Of a stretch of DNA of 27,500 nucleotides, positions 1-11,269 are shown one piece after another. The DNA is taken from positions 7,348,698 through 7,376,197 of the forward strand of contig NC_089175.1 of assembly GCF_947507565.1 (NCBI RefSeq), read 5' to 3'. Source of the stretch: Oscarella lobularis (Eukaryota > Porifera > Homoscleromorpha > Homosclerophorida > Oscarellidae). Positions within the stretch are counted from its first letter, which is position 1. The number at the start of each line of letters is the position of its first letter. The notes under the pieces were generated by a model that had not been told where the DNA came from, did no database searches, and saw nothing but the letters and a program-made list of their open reading frames with translations. Made by a program: the position numbers and the translations under genes.

Positions 1-29
1 CTCTCCCTATAAACGCTCCTAAAAATAGG

Positions 30-3000
30 ATGCGTTCCATGCATACACGTCACTAGCTATGATATCATTGTTTTGGTAGGACGAACGATTTTGTGCGTTG
101 TTCTCGTCTTCACGTCGCTTCTCTGGTCGACGACCGAAACGACGACAACGACGCCAGAGATTGAAACACCGACGACACTCGTGGAACGAGGTGTTGACGG
201 TTTAATTAATCTATACATTATTTCTATATAGGCTCTTTCATAGGTCCTAGTCAACCGCCTGCTAATTTAACCGTCACTTCTCTTGATCCTTTCTTACATT
301 GCAATAGCTGTATGAGCTGTATTCGCGTTGAATGGGATCCTCCTCCGGTGGAACATCGCAACGGAAATATCAGTCTTTATGAAATAAATTACATTGGAGA
401 AGAGTTTGATACGAATCCCCGTACGGATAATGTGAGTGGTGACGTTCATTCATTGACTCTAACTGGCCTGGAGGAGTACGTGGTTTATGACGTCAAAATC
501 CGGGCTTACAACCACTTTGGTCGCAGTCCTTACTCTTCTGTTCAGTCTGTTAGAACGTATGCAGGTTTGTAAGGTAAATAGTCAGATAATAAATAGATTA
601 TTGATTAACTCTTAGTTCCGCCTGCACGTCCAACGGACCTTTCCTTTCTAAACGTCACTTCAATTTCCGGCGTGGATGGTCTGGTTGATCTCAAAGTGAC
701 GTGGTCTTTATCTCCAAGAAATGTCAATGGGTTGTTCGCGGGATTTCGCGTTGGATACCAATGTTCTTCCGATAACAGTTCCATGAACGAAGAGGTGCAC
801 GACCAAACGATGTGTTGCCATGATTGTCGTCCTTTCGTTTGCGCTTTGGCGGAAAACATAACCGAACATGTGATCACCAACTTGACAAGGTTTTTTTTTT
901 GTTTCTTTACCTCATCTCCTTGACGCTCTTACAGGGACTTGTTTCTAGTTACTCGTCGTACAACGTTTATGTTTACGCACTATCTAAAGACGTGTCATTA
1001 GGATTTCTATACGTGAGCGGTTGGACGTCGGACTTCGTTCTGACAGCAGAAAGCAGTAAGGCAAACTAAATGTACGCACTGTGTTTAATTATTAAGAAAT
1101 AGAACCGACCGGCGCTCCCCGAAATATGTCCGTGGTCGATATCGTCGGAGGAAAGGAGCTATTAGTGGAGTGGATCGAAGTGTCGTGTACCGAAATCAAT
1201 GGATTGTTGAAGGAATACGTCATTTACTATCAAAGAGAAAGCGATTCAGCAGAGCTAAATGTTACTGCACCTTCAGAGTCTACAGTACAACCAATCCTCA
1301 ACTAATAATCGTAATCTAACGGGCTTCTTATATATAGAATTTCACTATATCAAACTTGGAGCCTCTTAACGAGTATTCAGTGTGGATGCGAGCTGTCACA
1401 GGAGCGGGAGAAGGTCCTCTTACTTCCATAGTCAAAGCACGTACAGCTCAGCGAGGTAAAGCGTCTCTTTAATTTAACAGCTAAGTTAGGTTTGTACGTT
1501 TTTAGTTTGCGAATGTTTTTTGCCTGGATCATTGAACGAAACTTGTAACCTGACGACCGGCGAATGTTCGTGTCGCGACGGCGCATACGAACAGAACTGC
1601 GACACGTGCATTGGATCACTAAAACGATTTGACAACATCACGGAATGTCTTGGTACGAATCGTCTTTAGTTAGTTAGTAACACTATGCCATCTTGTTTTC
1701 TATAATAGATGAAATTGACTATACTCCTTTCAACTGCCTCGATCCTCCTCCGAGATGGCCACGTGGATGCAGCGACGTGACTCTACCCACTCGCCTTCAC
1801 GTCAGCCCAACATTAGTCTCCGGCGTACATAATCATGTCAACGTGTATTGGAACGGTTGGACATGCTTCTTCGACTGTCAACTAACGTACACGTTGAATG
1901 TCTATGTTCTCGAGCGTCGAGACAATATTCTTGTAAAACCGTCTCTCTCACGTCTGTCAATCAATCGCTATGAAGGTGATACCATTTCATTTCTTCCCTT
2001 CTCGGGAATGAATGTGATTGAGTTGACGATTACTCACCGTCCCTATACTCAAGTCGTTCGAAGTTACGTTTTGGTCGACAGAGCGGGAGGGTCGTCGGTT
2101 GCCTTATCGACTAGTCACAAGCTTCACTTCACGTCGGCCAATAGCCCACACTGGCAAACAGATCAAAATCAAGCATTTCTCAGTGTTAGCTGGGAAAATC
2201 ATTTCTACAACACGTACATCAGGACAGATCCGTCGCTTCTATTTCGCATTGAACGGCCTCAGAATGGATACGACGTCGTCGCGCCGCCGCTCTCGTACTC
2301 CGGCATCGAAACGAATAATCACTCGGGAATCGTGTCCTTCGAACTGACTCTTTATCAGAACAACTCTCTCATTGCATCAAAAAATTTCAGTGCTCTGGAA
2401 CAGAGCTATCAGCATTCGAAGCCTTTTCAATCTGGTGAAACGTACGAAGTTAATGTAATCGCAATTGATGTCTTTGGACACGAAGCGCACAGTTCGGCGT
2501 TTGTTTACACCGACTTCAGTCAGCCGACAATCTCCGACGTTGACGTATGGAAACGCGAGCATAGTCCAATCAGAGATTTAGATCTTTGCTCGAAAGACGG
2601 AAATGAACCGGTGTACACTCTCGAACTGACAGCAATAGATGAAGAGAGCGGAATCGAAACAATTGAGTGGACGAGTTCAAATGGAAGCGGCCAATTCAAA
2701 ATCGATTCGCAATATCAGGTGAGTTAATCTTTAAAATTTGGCCGCTTGTGGTTGATTGGATCTTGTTTCAGTGTAATCGCGACGAGTCTTGCTATTGCGC
2801 TCTCGACGGTGTGTGTCTTTCGGAAAGGTTTACGTCTGAGCTTGAAGGAGTTAAGGCGTTTCACGTGTTTGAGCTGTCGATTGAGGCGACTAGCCGATCT
2901 GGATTGAAATCGAAGTGGGAAAAAAATTCAATTTCTGTAGCTACGACAGAAAGAATTTCTCTTAAAATCAAACGCCTGACGCCAGCTAGTAAAACGATGA

Positions 3001-6000
3001 ACGTTGAATGGTCTATAAACCATCCTTCAACGGGTTTTCTTGTGATTGCCTGTCGAAAGGATTTAGAAACAGCGAAAGAATGTGTCACTTGTTTCGAAGT
3101 CAGCGTTAAAGGTTCGCAGCGTGAAGCCGAGGTCAAGGGTTTGAGACCCAACACTATTTATCGAGTCCAAATAGAAGCGCTTGACGGGAATAGGTCTGTG
3201 TTGAGTGCACCCAGCGAGACGAAGACGCTAGAAGATAGTAAGTGTACTAATTAACTAGAGAGGATTTACGTTATGTAGGCAATTTTTGCATAGGTCCTGA
3301 TGGGAGTCCTGTCGATATTGCGGTTACGACTCGACCTAATAGAATAGCTCAGATCAAATGGGAACCACCTCATCTATTTCATCGGAATGGCATTATCACA
3401 AGGTACAACGTAGAAGTCCAAATTGAGGAAGAAGGCCAGTGGATTTTGGCCCAACCCGAAATCGAGGTCGACGCAACTCACAAGACCACGACGGTGAGCC
3501 ATCTCCTTTCGGGACGAAAACATCGAACGCGACTGAACGCGTCAACGGCAATTGGCTTCGGGCCATCGTCATCTTACTACGATTTCACCACTCCGGAAGA
3601 CGGTCAGAAGAGTACATATGATTTTCTCTCTATAGGCATTTAATAATCAATTGTAGTTCCCGATGTGCCGCCGTCCAATGTTTCGCTGACTAACGCTACG
3701 AATAGCAGCGTTACGATTTCTTGGAATGCGATACCGAAATATAGTCGTAACGGCGTCCTTCGCGAATACGTCGTCGCATATGTCGCTTCGAAGAGCGACG
3801 AGTCGGAGAAAACTGTTGAGGTGCGTGGAACGGAAACGAAGGTTACGCTTACCGATCTTTTACCGTACACATCTTACGTCGTCAAAGTGAGCGGTAGAAC
3901 GAACATTGGCCCTGGACCGGTCAGCGACGATCTTATCGTGCAAACAAGCGAAGGCGGTATAGAACGACAATTTTATTTATAGATAATTTCATTTTTGTTT
4001 AATTTTATGTAGTTCCTGGGCCGCCTTCATTAGAACGAGCTGACGCTTCGAGTGTGGAGGCGATCTCAGTGAGCTGGAAGGCGCCGTCGAAACCTAACGG
4101 CAGGATATTGGACTATCGCTTTTTTGTATTATACTCGTCGAATCGTGACTCTGTTGCCAATATCACGGTTCAAGGAAACGAGAGCAACGCAATGTTGACA
4201 AACCTTACCGAAGGAACAAACTATTCAATCTACATGCGGGCGCGAACGTCGCAGGGACTAGGCGAACGGACCGAAGCCGTTTACGTCGTAACTCTGAAGC
4301 AAAGTTAGTCAATAAGTTGTTTACTTTTTATTATACACTCAAGAGTCTGTTTTAGTTGTTGGTGCTCCACGTGAGTTGAATGCAACGTCTAATACGCCAG
4401 ATGGCATTTCATTGTCGTGGCTTGCTCCGTTGGTTGACAACAACATCTCGCGCTACATAATCATATACGTTGGCGCAGATGATGAGAAGCAGAACGTAAC
4501 GACAAAAAATGAGTCTTACGTACTCACGGGTTTGTCTCCATACACTTACTATAAAATTGAAGTGAAGGCCGAAGGTGGTAATGCAAGTGCCGTCACAGTT
4601 GCCTATACACTTGAAGGAAGTACGTATCGTAGCAGGGAGTTAATACTAATGTACACGAATAATATTTTCTTTGTCACAGCTCCCGGGCCGCTTGAATCGT
4701 TTCGAATTTCTGACGTCGACGAGTCGTCTCTCCTTCTCGAATGGAAGCCGCCTAGTTCTCCAAACGGTCGAATAGCTTATAGATATCGCATTACTGAAAC
4801 GGCGACGGACTTTACACAAGACGTGAATCTGCTTCCCGGCCAACTCGACTTGCCGGTTAGTCGATTCTTTCGATGGAAAGTCTCCAACTTGACGGGATAC
4901 ACAGAATATCAGTTCTCCATGCGAGCCTTTAACATTCTTCACAATCGCAATGTAGGTCCCAGGTCGGAGCTACTTGTCATTCGCACCAATGAAGGAAGTA
5001 GGATCTAGTGACAATGTTGATTATTTTTTGATTTGATTTGGGGTACATTTAGAGCCGGGTCCTCCTGAAGCCGTTCGTGTATTTGCAACGAGAAAAGCGA
5101 CGCTAATTGTCTCGTGGTTTCCGCCGAAGAAACCCAACGGCATTATAACTGAGTACGAAATCGCCACGCAGTGGGCCAACAAAACGGGAACGCCAAAAAC
5201 GTTAAGAATCATTCATGTGAACAATCCAAAGGCGCGTTTTCAAAACGTAGAAGGACTGCAGTTCCCTGTAAATTATTCCGTCATTGTACGAGCAACCACG
5301 TCGTCGGGAGAGGGAGCGGCTAGCGAGCAGATATTCGAATTTACAAAACGTCAAGATCTTGATGATTGGGCACCGCGCAACGTCACTCATACGAATCTTA
5401 CGCCGACGTCAGTAACGTTAATTTGGGAACGACCGTTGCAGGACCAGGATCTGCTGAACTATACACTTAATGTTAAACAACTAGACGAACCTATTAAACA
5501 ACTAGACAAACCTATTCCATCTGGGCGAGTTGTCAACAAAAATGAGACTAGTGCAGCTGTTGCAAAATTGCTGCCCAATACGCTTTTCTCTGCTAAGATT
5601 GTTGCCGGTTTCTCGGACGATTCGCTCGAAGGCGATTCTGATCTTCATATCTTTCAGACGCCTCCATCTGGTAAGATAATATCAAAAAGTATTTTAAATA
5701 TATGGATTCTCTAAGTGGTTGTTTAGCTCCGTCGTCTGCTCCGCGTAATTTCACTGTTAGTCGAACGGAAGAAAGCTCGACGCTTCTTCTGAGTTGGATA
5801 TCGGTTTTGAAATCTGATTTGCACGGCGCGTTGTGCAACTACGTCGTACGTTACTCTCCGGAGAATAGTCCCAGTGTCGACATAGAAGTTGACGCTGGAA
5901 ATCACTCAACGCTGCTTAAAGGACTAGCGCCGTATACCGAGTATCACGTAGAAATCGCTGCAGTAACGTGTAGTGTCGATGGGAGAGGTCCTTACGCTTC

Positions 6001-8588
6001 TGGAAGAAACAGAACTGGAGAAGAAGGTTTGTTATTTATTTCATTCGTTTAATTAAATAATCAATTCTTTTACAAGTACCTAATGAACCTGACGTTTCTT
6101 TGGTTTGGCGAAATTCGACGTGGATAAAAGTCAATTGGACTGTCGAGCCTAATGGAATTCTATTTCGAGTGGACGCAAACATATCGTCTGATCAAGACAT
6201 ATCGTCTAATCAAGGTTACGTCTACAATACTTCAAACGTGACTGGCGAAGCGGAATTCTTTGGTCTGGAACCTTATCATACCTATAACGTAAGTATTCGA
6301 GCGTACTCCGGGCGAGGAGCGGGTTTGCCTGGGACTCTACCTGTTTCCACTTGCAGTGAAGGTACGCTTCGGCTCACGTAACAATTGCATGGACGTTGTT
6401 TAATTAATTAATTAATATCGTTTGTTACAGCTCCTCGGTCTGCGGCTCTCAATCTTACTTGCGAACTTCTCGACGATAATGGGAATAAGATTAAGATTCG
6501 ATTGAATTACACGGACATTTCTATGTCTGATTGGCGTGGTGAACGTCAGGGATACCGTGTCAATTTGTTCAAAGGAAACGAAACCGGCGTTGGTCAAGTC
6601 CGTGGTGGTGATACCACGCACGTTGGGAATTCGGCGGGCGAATCAAATATCTTAGACCTATCAATGTTTGCTGCGATTGACCTCGACCATGGTTGGTACA
6701 CGGTAACTTTGGAAGCTGAGAGTGACTCTGAGTGCGATAAAAAGAACAACGGTTCGAGCAGTGATCCTTGCTCATTTTTTATTCCAAGGTCTCCTGAAAC
6801 ACGACCAAGCACAGGTCCTGAAACACGACCAAGCACAGGTCCTGAAACACTAACAAACACAGGTAAAAGTTGGACAGCGTTATTTCTTACTCGCTCTTAC
6901 ACATGATAATTTAGACAACACCATGACAATGGTTATTATCATAGCTTCTTCGGTAGCAGCGCTCTTAATCATCGTACTTGTGATTGTTATTGTCTGCGTG
7001 CGAAAGAGACGTCGTCAGGCAAAATTGGAAGTCATTCAGCTACAAGAATTACAAAACCAACGCCAAACTCACTGGCTCATGATGTGGCCAACGTACGACG
7101 AATTCCAATTCAGCAAGGAACGACTCAAAATTGAAGATGAACTCGGCGAAGGTCAATTTGGAAAAGTCTATTTTGCCTGGGCAACGGGAATCGTCAAAGG
7201 CGAAGAGCAAACGCGAGTTGCAGTGAAAACAATGAAGCAGGGTTCGTCGCAAGAGACGGCCGAAGATTTCCGAAAGGAAATGGAAATCATGATGGACTTT
7301 GATCATCCAAACATTGTCCGTCTTCTGGGAATCTGCACGCGTGACGAACCCCTCTATCTCATCACTGAACTCATGAAACACGGCGATTTGAAGGCCTTCA
7401 TTCGAAAGGCGCGTCCCAACGAGACGCATCCGCGCTCTTTTCTCTCTGTCGTCCAACTCGTGGACATTGCCGCTCAGGCGGCCGCCGGCGTCGCCTATCT
7501 CGCCTCGCGTCTGTTCGTTCATCGCGATATCGCTGCACGAAACTGTCTCGTCGGCGAAAACAATAATCAATTGTCAGTGAAAGTTTCCGACTTTGGAATG
7601 GCAAGAGATATTTATCAAGAAGAGTACTATCGTCGTAAAGGCGGTACGATGCCCATTCGATGGATGGCCCCAGAAGCGATTACTGACGGGAAATACACTG
7701 TCGAATCAGACGTCTGGTCACTAGGCGTTCTTCTATGGGAGATCTTCGTCTTTGGGTATCAGCCGTATTTTGGTAAGAGCAACGAGCAAGTGATCGGTGG
7801 AATTCTTCAAGGTAACTTGAGTTTGGAGTGTCCTTCGCTCTGTCCCAAGTCCGTGTATCAGTTTATGCTTCGCTGCTGGGAGAGAGATCCGTCGGATAGA
7901 ATCAAGTCGAGTGACGTGGCGAACGCTTTGCAAGCTATGAGAGATATGGGCGACATATCCGCGGGTCATTTAGATGGATCGTCGAGCGAATCGAAGTCGG
8001 AGGATTGCACGCCTATGAGTTCTTTTACTCCTCCCAACTCCAAATTTGAAGAACAACCTTTATTGCCTCAGTCGAATAACGCTTACTACTTGGATATGAG
8101 TGGCGGCAAGACTCCTTCGGCGTCGAGTGATCAGAAGCGCTGTGTGAGTGCGGAGCCGAATAAGAAAGTGCCGTTGACAGGTACCAGTTACGTCAACGCT
8201 GCGGCGCAGGATTTCTCCAATTCTCCTGCGAGTTATTTGAATATTGCGTCGACCCAATCAAAGATGCCCGTTGAAGACGATTACACGCCAATGAGTTCTT
8301 TCGCTCCTCGTGGCGCCATGTTAGATCCAATGAATAAAGAAGAAGTTTCCTTGCCAGATATCATTACTATGAATGATGGCAATCCTTTGCGTGACAGGCA
8401 CGCTGAGGTGAAAGAGAAGAAGAAATTGTCGTCTCAGAAGTCGACTACTTACGTGAATGTCATGGCCAGCACAGAGGACTTGGATTCTGCAACCCAAACA
8501 GGTAAGGATGATCCTAGTGCTTGAAAATCAGTCGTGCACGGGTGATTCGTCTGAGCTGACAACATTACTTGTAGAAGGTCATAGTTGA
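30..8588 (+). CDS. FN3-rich receptor tyrosine kinase, about 20 exons
   Basis: Single-pass receptor tyrosine kinase. Exons by splice consensus and phase: (30-48), 80-190, 244-564, 616-889, 949-1055, 1103-1284, 1338-1455, 1506-1652, 1709-2718, 2772-3237, 3294-3602, 3657-3956, 4013-4303, 4356-4619, 4680-4997, 5053-5670, 5727-6026, 6077-6361, 6431-6862, 6915-8501, 8575-8588; total 7473 nt. Order: signal-like ILCVVLVFTSLLW; three FN3; laminin-EGF (exon 1506-1652, CECFLPG...GECSC...CDTC); an unrecognised region; ten more FN3 (one exon each, two in 5053-5670); a membrane-proximal region; membrane span about 6932-7000; kinase with GEGQFGKV (7145), VAVK lysine 7226, HRDIAARN (7520), DFG (7589), WMAPEA. 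The activation loop DIYQEEYYRRKG resembles InsR/Trk/ROR-type kinases. The tail has YLDM, YVNA, YLNI, YTPM, YVNV. The 5' start is uncertain (first intron would be 31 bp). The last intron may be retained, giving a stop at 8522-8524. Family membership beyond RTK is not assignable. Confidence 0.9.
6793..6864 (+). repeat. Three 24-bp coding tandem repeats in the receptor stalk
   Basis: Units start at 6793, 6817 and 6841 and encode PETRPSTG, PETRPSTG, PETLTNTG just outside the membrane span of the FN3-rich receptor. Each unit ends in CACAGGT, so each carries a possible splice donor. The third (before 6863) is followed by AAAAG and is the one used in the model. The unit is a multiple of three bases, so copy change keeps the frame. 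Confidence 0.85.
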
Positions 8589-8856
8589 CCCTGCATACAA
8601 CAGCAAAAATCGTTAGATAACGCATTTCATGCTGTCAGGTGTTTTAGACAGTCGTCGGATTTTTTTGTGTATTTGTGTTTTTTAGATAGTAAATAATACT
8701 GTAGCTCTATAATATGTCGATTTTCTGTCAATGCGTGCTTAAAACGATGTCAAAATTTTTTTGTCAGTGTTCCTGGATTCCTTAGAAGTAGCAGAATCAG
8801 AAAGAAATGCTTCAGGTTTTACAGTTCTGTACCGGGATGAAATTGGATAAAACTCC
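8589..8856. other. 3' flank of the FN3-rich receptor gene
   Basis: No coding potential seen. T-rich runs and an AATAAT near 8693 could serve as a weak poly(A) signal for the upstream gene; no canonical AATAAA is present in this stretch. Confidence 0.35.
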
Positions 8857-9234
8857 ATGTCCGGGTTTTTTTACATTCCCGTTTGTTCTACAAGCTTCTA
8901 CGTCTTTTTCCGTCTTTTTAGCCCGTTTGGCAATTGCGATTGCTTCGATGCGGCATTAAAAAGGTCTTACCTTGTCTCTTCAGCATTAGCTGGCCGAGCT
9001 ATGACTTCGTTCGACTTCTGTCTCGTTCTCGACTTCGAAGCGACGTGCGTCGAGCGTCGAAAGATCGTTCAAAGCGTCTACCAGTCATCTAGCGAGATGG
9101 CCAAGGCATTTTTGTTGCAGGAGATCGTCAAATTCCCCGGCATTCTCCTCAACTTACAAAAACGGAAGACTTTTTTCATTTTTTGTCCATCCTATAGCAA
9201 ATCCAGTTCTCAAGGAATTTTTGCGCAAAAGTAA
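8857..9234 (+). pseudogene. Fragment of an ERI1/ERI2-like 3'-5' exonuclease (DEDD family)
   Basis: An open frame holds FDFCLVLDFEATC (about 9007-9045) followed by LLQEIVKFPGILLN (about 9111-9155). These match the Exo I motif (DxE) and the following conserved strand of ERI1-type exoribonucleases (family pattern DFEATC ... QEIIEFPxVLLN). The gap between them is longer than usual and could hide an intron ending at TTGTTGCAG (about 9120). The rest of the domain (Exo II, Exo III, the TGI motif) is not found downstream, and the frame ends at 9234. It sits 3' of the receptor gene in the same orientation. It is most likely a truncated copy or a lone captured exon; a live gene with distant exons cannot be excluded. 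Confidence 0.5.
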
Positions 9235-9650
9235 TCATTAGACTGATAGTCTTTCTTTTGATACCTAGGAAAGATCGCCCAAAAAATTCCTATATCATTG
9301 TCTTTATTTCGGAATGTAACCATGACATTGCCACTTCTGTAAAATCTCGGTTTTTGTGGCTGTCATGAACGTAACCAAAAATATGATGGCGTCTTTGTTT
9401 CTAGTGGTCGTTGTTTCGTGTTCCATCTACTGATCCTGAGTGCGCAGGAGGCGATGGTGCGTCCGTTGCAATTGTGCCGTCGTCGGGGATTCAACTTCAA
9501 AATGACGTAGTCAGCGATAAATAATCGACGAGTAATCGCTTTTATTTGATACGTCTGAATGACCTCATACCTACAGACGGACGCTCTTCCTCCAACGTCC
9601 GTGGCATCAACATCTGTACAGTATGTTAGCCTTACCGTACTACCATAGGA
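9193..9650 (+). repeat. Left copy of a diverged direct duplication
   Basis: This stretch and 9780-10205 share long similar segments in the same order and orientation, for example TTAGACTGATAGTCTTTC against TTAGACTGATGGTCTTTC, TCATGAACGTAACC, CAACTTCAAAATGACGTAGT and TTGATACGTCTGAATGA. No open frame is shared by the copies, so this looks like duplicated non-coding DNA or an old mobile element. Confidence 0.75.
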
Positions 9651-9780
9651 CTCTTAGGTGTTTGAACGAGTATAGAATCTAAAGGAGTCTTAGGTATTTG
9701 AACGAGTATAGATCCTCGATCCTACCGTAGGACTTCTTAGGTATTTGAACGAATATAGATCCTCAATCCTGCCATAGGAC
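9645..9780 (+). repeat. Short tandem repeats between the two duplicated copies
   Basis: Three imperfect units built on CTTAGGTRTTTGAACGARTA followed by TAGATCCTCGATCCTRCC and TAGGAC fill the space between the two copies of the flanking duplication. The units are of unequal length. Confidence 0.75.
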
Positions 9781-10205
9781 AGCTAATCCAATTCTAAAGA
9801 AATTTTTTGGCAAACGTACTGGTTAGACTGATGGTCTTTCTTTTGATACCTGGGAAAGATTGCCCAAAATTTATTAATTGTCTTTATTTCTGAATTCTGT
9901 AACATTCCGGTTTTGTGGCTTTCATGAACGTAACCGAGAAATCATTGCATCCTTTTTGACAGTAGACATATTTTCGTATTCCGTCTACATCAGCTGATCC
10001 AGAGTGCACAGTAGGCAATTGTCCCGCTCTTTTTGGCTACTATTTCAACTTCAAAATGACGTAGTCAGAGACGAAAAATTGTCGTTTGAATAATCACTGA
10101 TATTTGATACGTCTGAATGAACTTCTACCTAGTAACGGACAATCCTCCTCTAACTTCCGCGTCATCATCATTTGTAAATTAGGTTCAGCCTTATACTGTA
10201 GGTGA
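9780..10205 (+). repeat. Right copy of the diverged direct duplication
   Basis: Second copy of the segment at 9193-9650, starting at GCTAATCCAATTCTAAAG and ending near GTTCAGCCTTATACTGTAGG. Many substitutions and small indels separate the copies, so the event is not recent. The ERI1-like fragment lies only next to the left copy. Confidence 0.75.
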
Positions 10206-11269
10206 GGGCGTTTCCCAATGACATAGAGCGTTTTGAGGTCGGCGCTGCTCCTCTTCAGTACCGTTACATATCTCCTCGTAGACTTTAAACAATTTCGGTG
10301 TCGCCACAAAGTATCACATTAATTTTGTAGTTGATGACTGGAGCAAAGTCTATTGTTTAGAATAAGCAGCGCAATGCTATACGCACGTGAGAGACTGATA
10401 TTTTGCACAATACTGTATACTGTTTCAATGGTCAAATTGATTGATTGATGTCGAGTTCTAGATGACGACAATATCTATTGGTCCGTTGCTTCAGATCTGC
10501 GACGGCACCTAAAGGCGTCGGGTTTTGGTTCTCGGAACGCCAACGCTATAGGCAACAGTGATTCAGTTAACCAATATAGCGGCACATTGAGTAGCCCTGT
10601 AACTGCGCCATAATCATCTACAACTAACTGGATCATTCGCATTGAAATTCATTCAAAATCTACGTCACGAATGTAAAATCTTAGCTCAACCTCACTGACA
10701 TGTGACTTCAATCAAAAATTGAAGCCTAGTCGCGGTCTTCAGTTCAGAAAAAGACAAGGCAAATCATTTCAGTTTCATCTCTTCGAGCTGGCAGTGCAAT
10801 TAATTAAGCGAATGAGCACTTCAAATTCCAATGTTGTCTTCTCGCACAGAAACTATAAATAGCTAGCAGCAAATCGTGATGTTGTATCAACTAGATGAAG
10901 GTTTTGTTTAGTGATTATTTTACAAGGCGCATATTTTTTAAACCGGATGCCGTAGTTAGTTAAGAGCGCATTTAACTGACGCAAACAGTAAATCGCGCGG
11001 CGCGTGGCCACGTACTCAAATTGCCTTCAATTTATTTATTTCAAATACTCACAGCGATTTTTACAGTATGTTCATGCCAAAATCTTATCTAACGTCACCA
11101 CCATCCTTTCTTTCGTTTTTTGTTGCTGGTTGTCTTTCCGAAAGTTCTGCAACAAATTTTCTTTGACTGTTTTCATCTTCGTCACACGTTCAATCTTCAT
11201 CTCCACCTGAAAATCAAACTCCTATTAGTCTCTGTAAAATAATTGCTCTACGTACCTTTTCTGAATGCG
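10206..11269. other. Intergenic stretch with no recognisable feature
   Basis: Read on both strands. Short frames only, none with recognisable protein character or convincing splice sites. Base composition is ordinary and AT-leaning. Confidence 0.6.

Noticed and set aside
8-13. TATAAA as the TATA box of the FN3-rich receptor
   Set aside because: It lies only about 17 bp before the candidate ATG at 30, too close for a core promoter with any 5' UTR.
7049-7604. Long minus-strand frames inside the kinase exon
   Set aside because: They are antisense shadows of the strongly supported kinase coding sequence.
244-8524. Assigning the first receptor to ROS1/Sevenless or the insulin receptor
   Set aside because: The kinase is of that broad type, but there are no YWTD propellers or L/furin-like domains, and the FN3/laminin-EGF layout differs.
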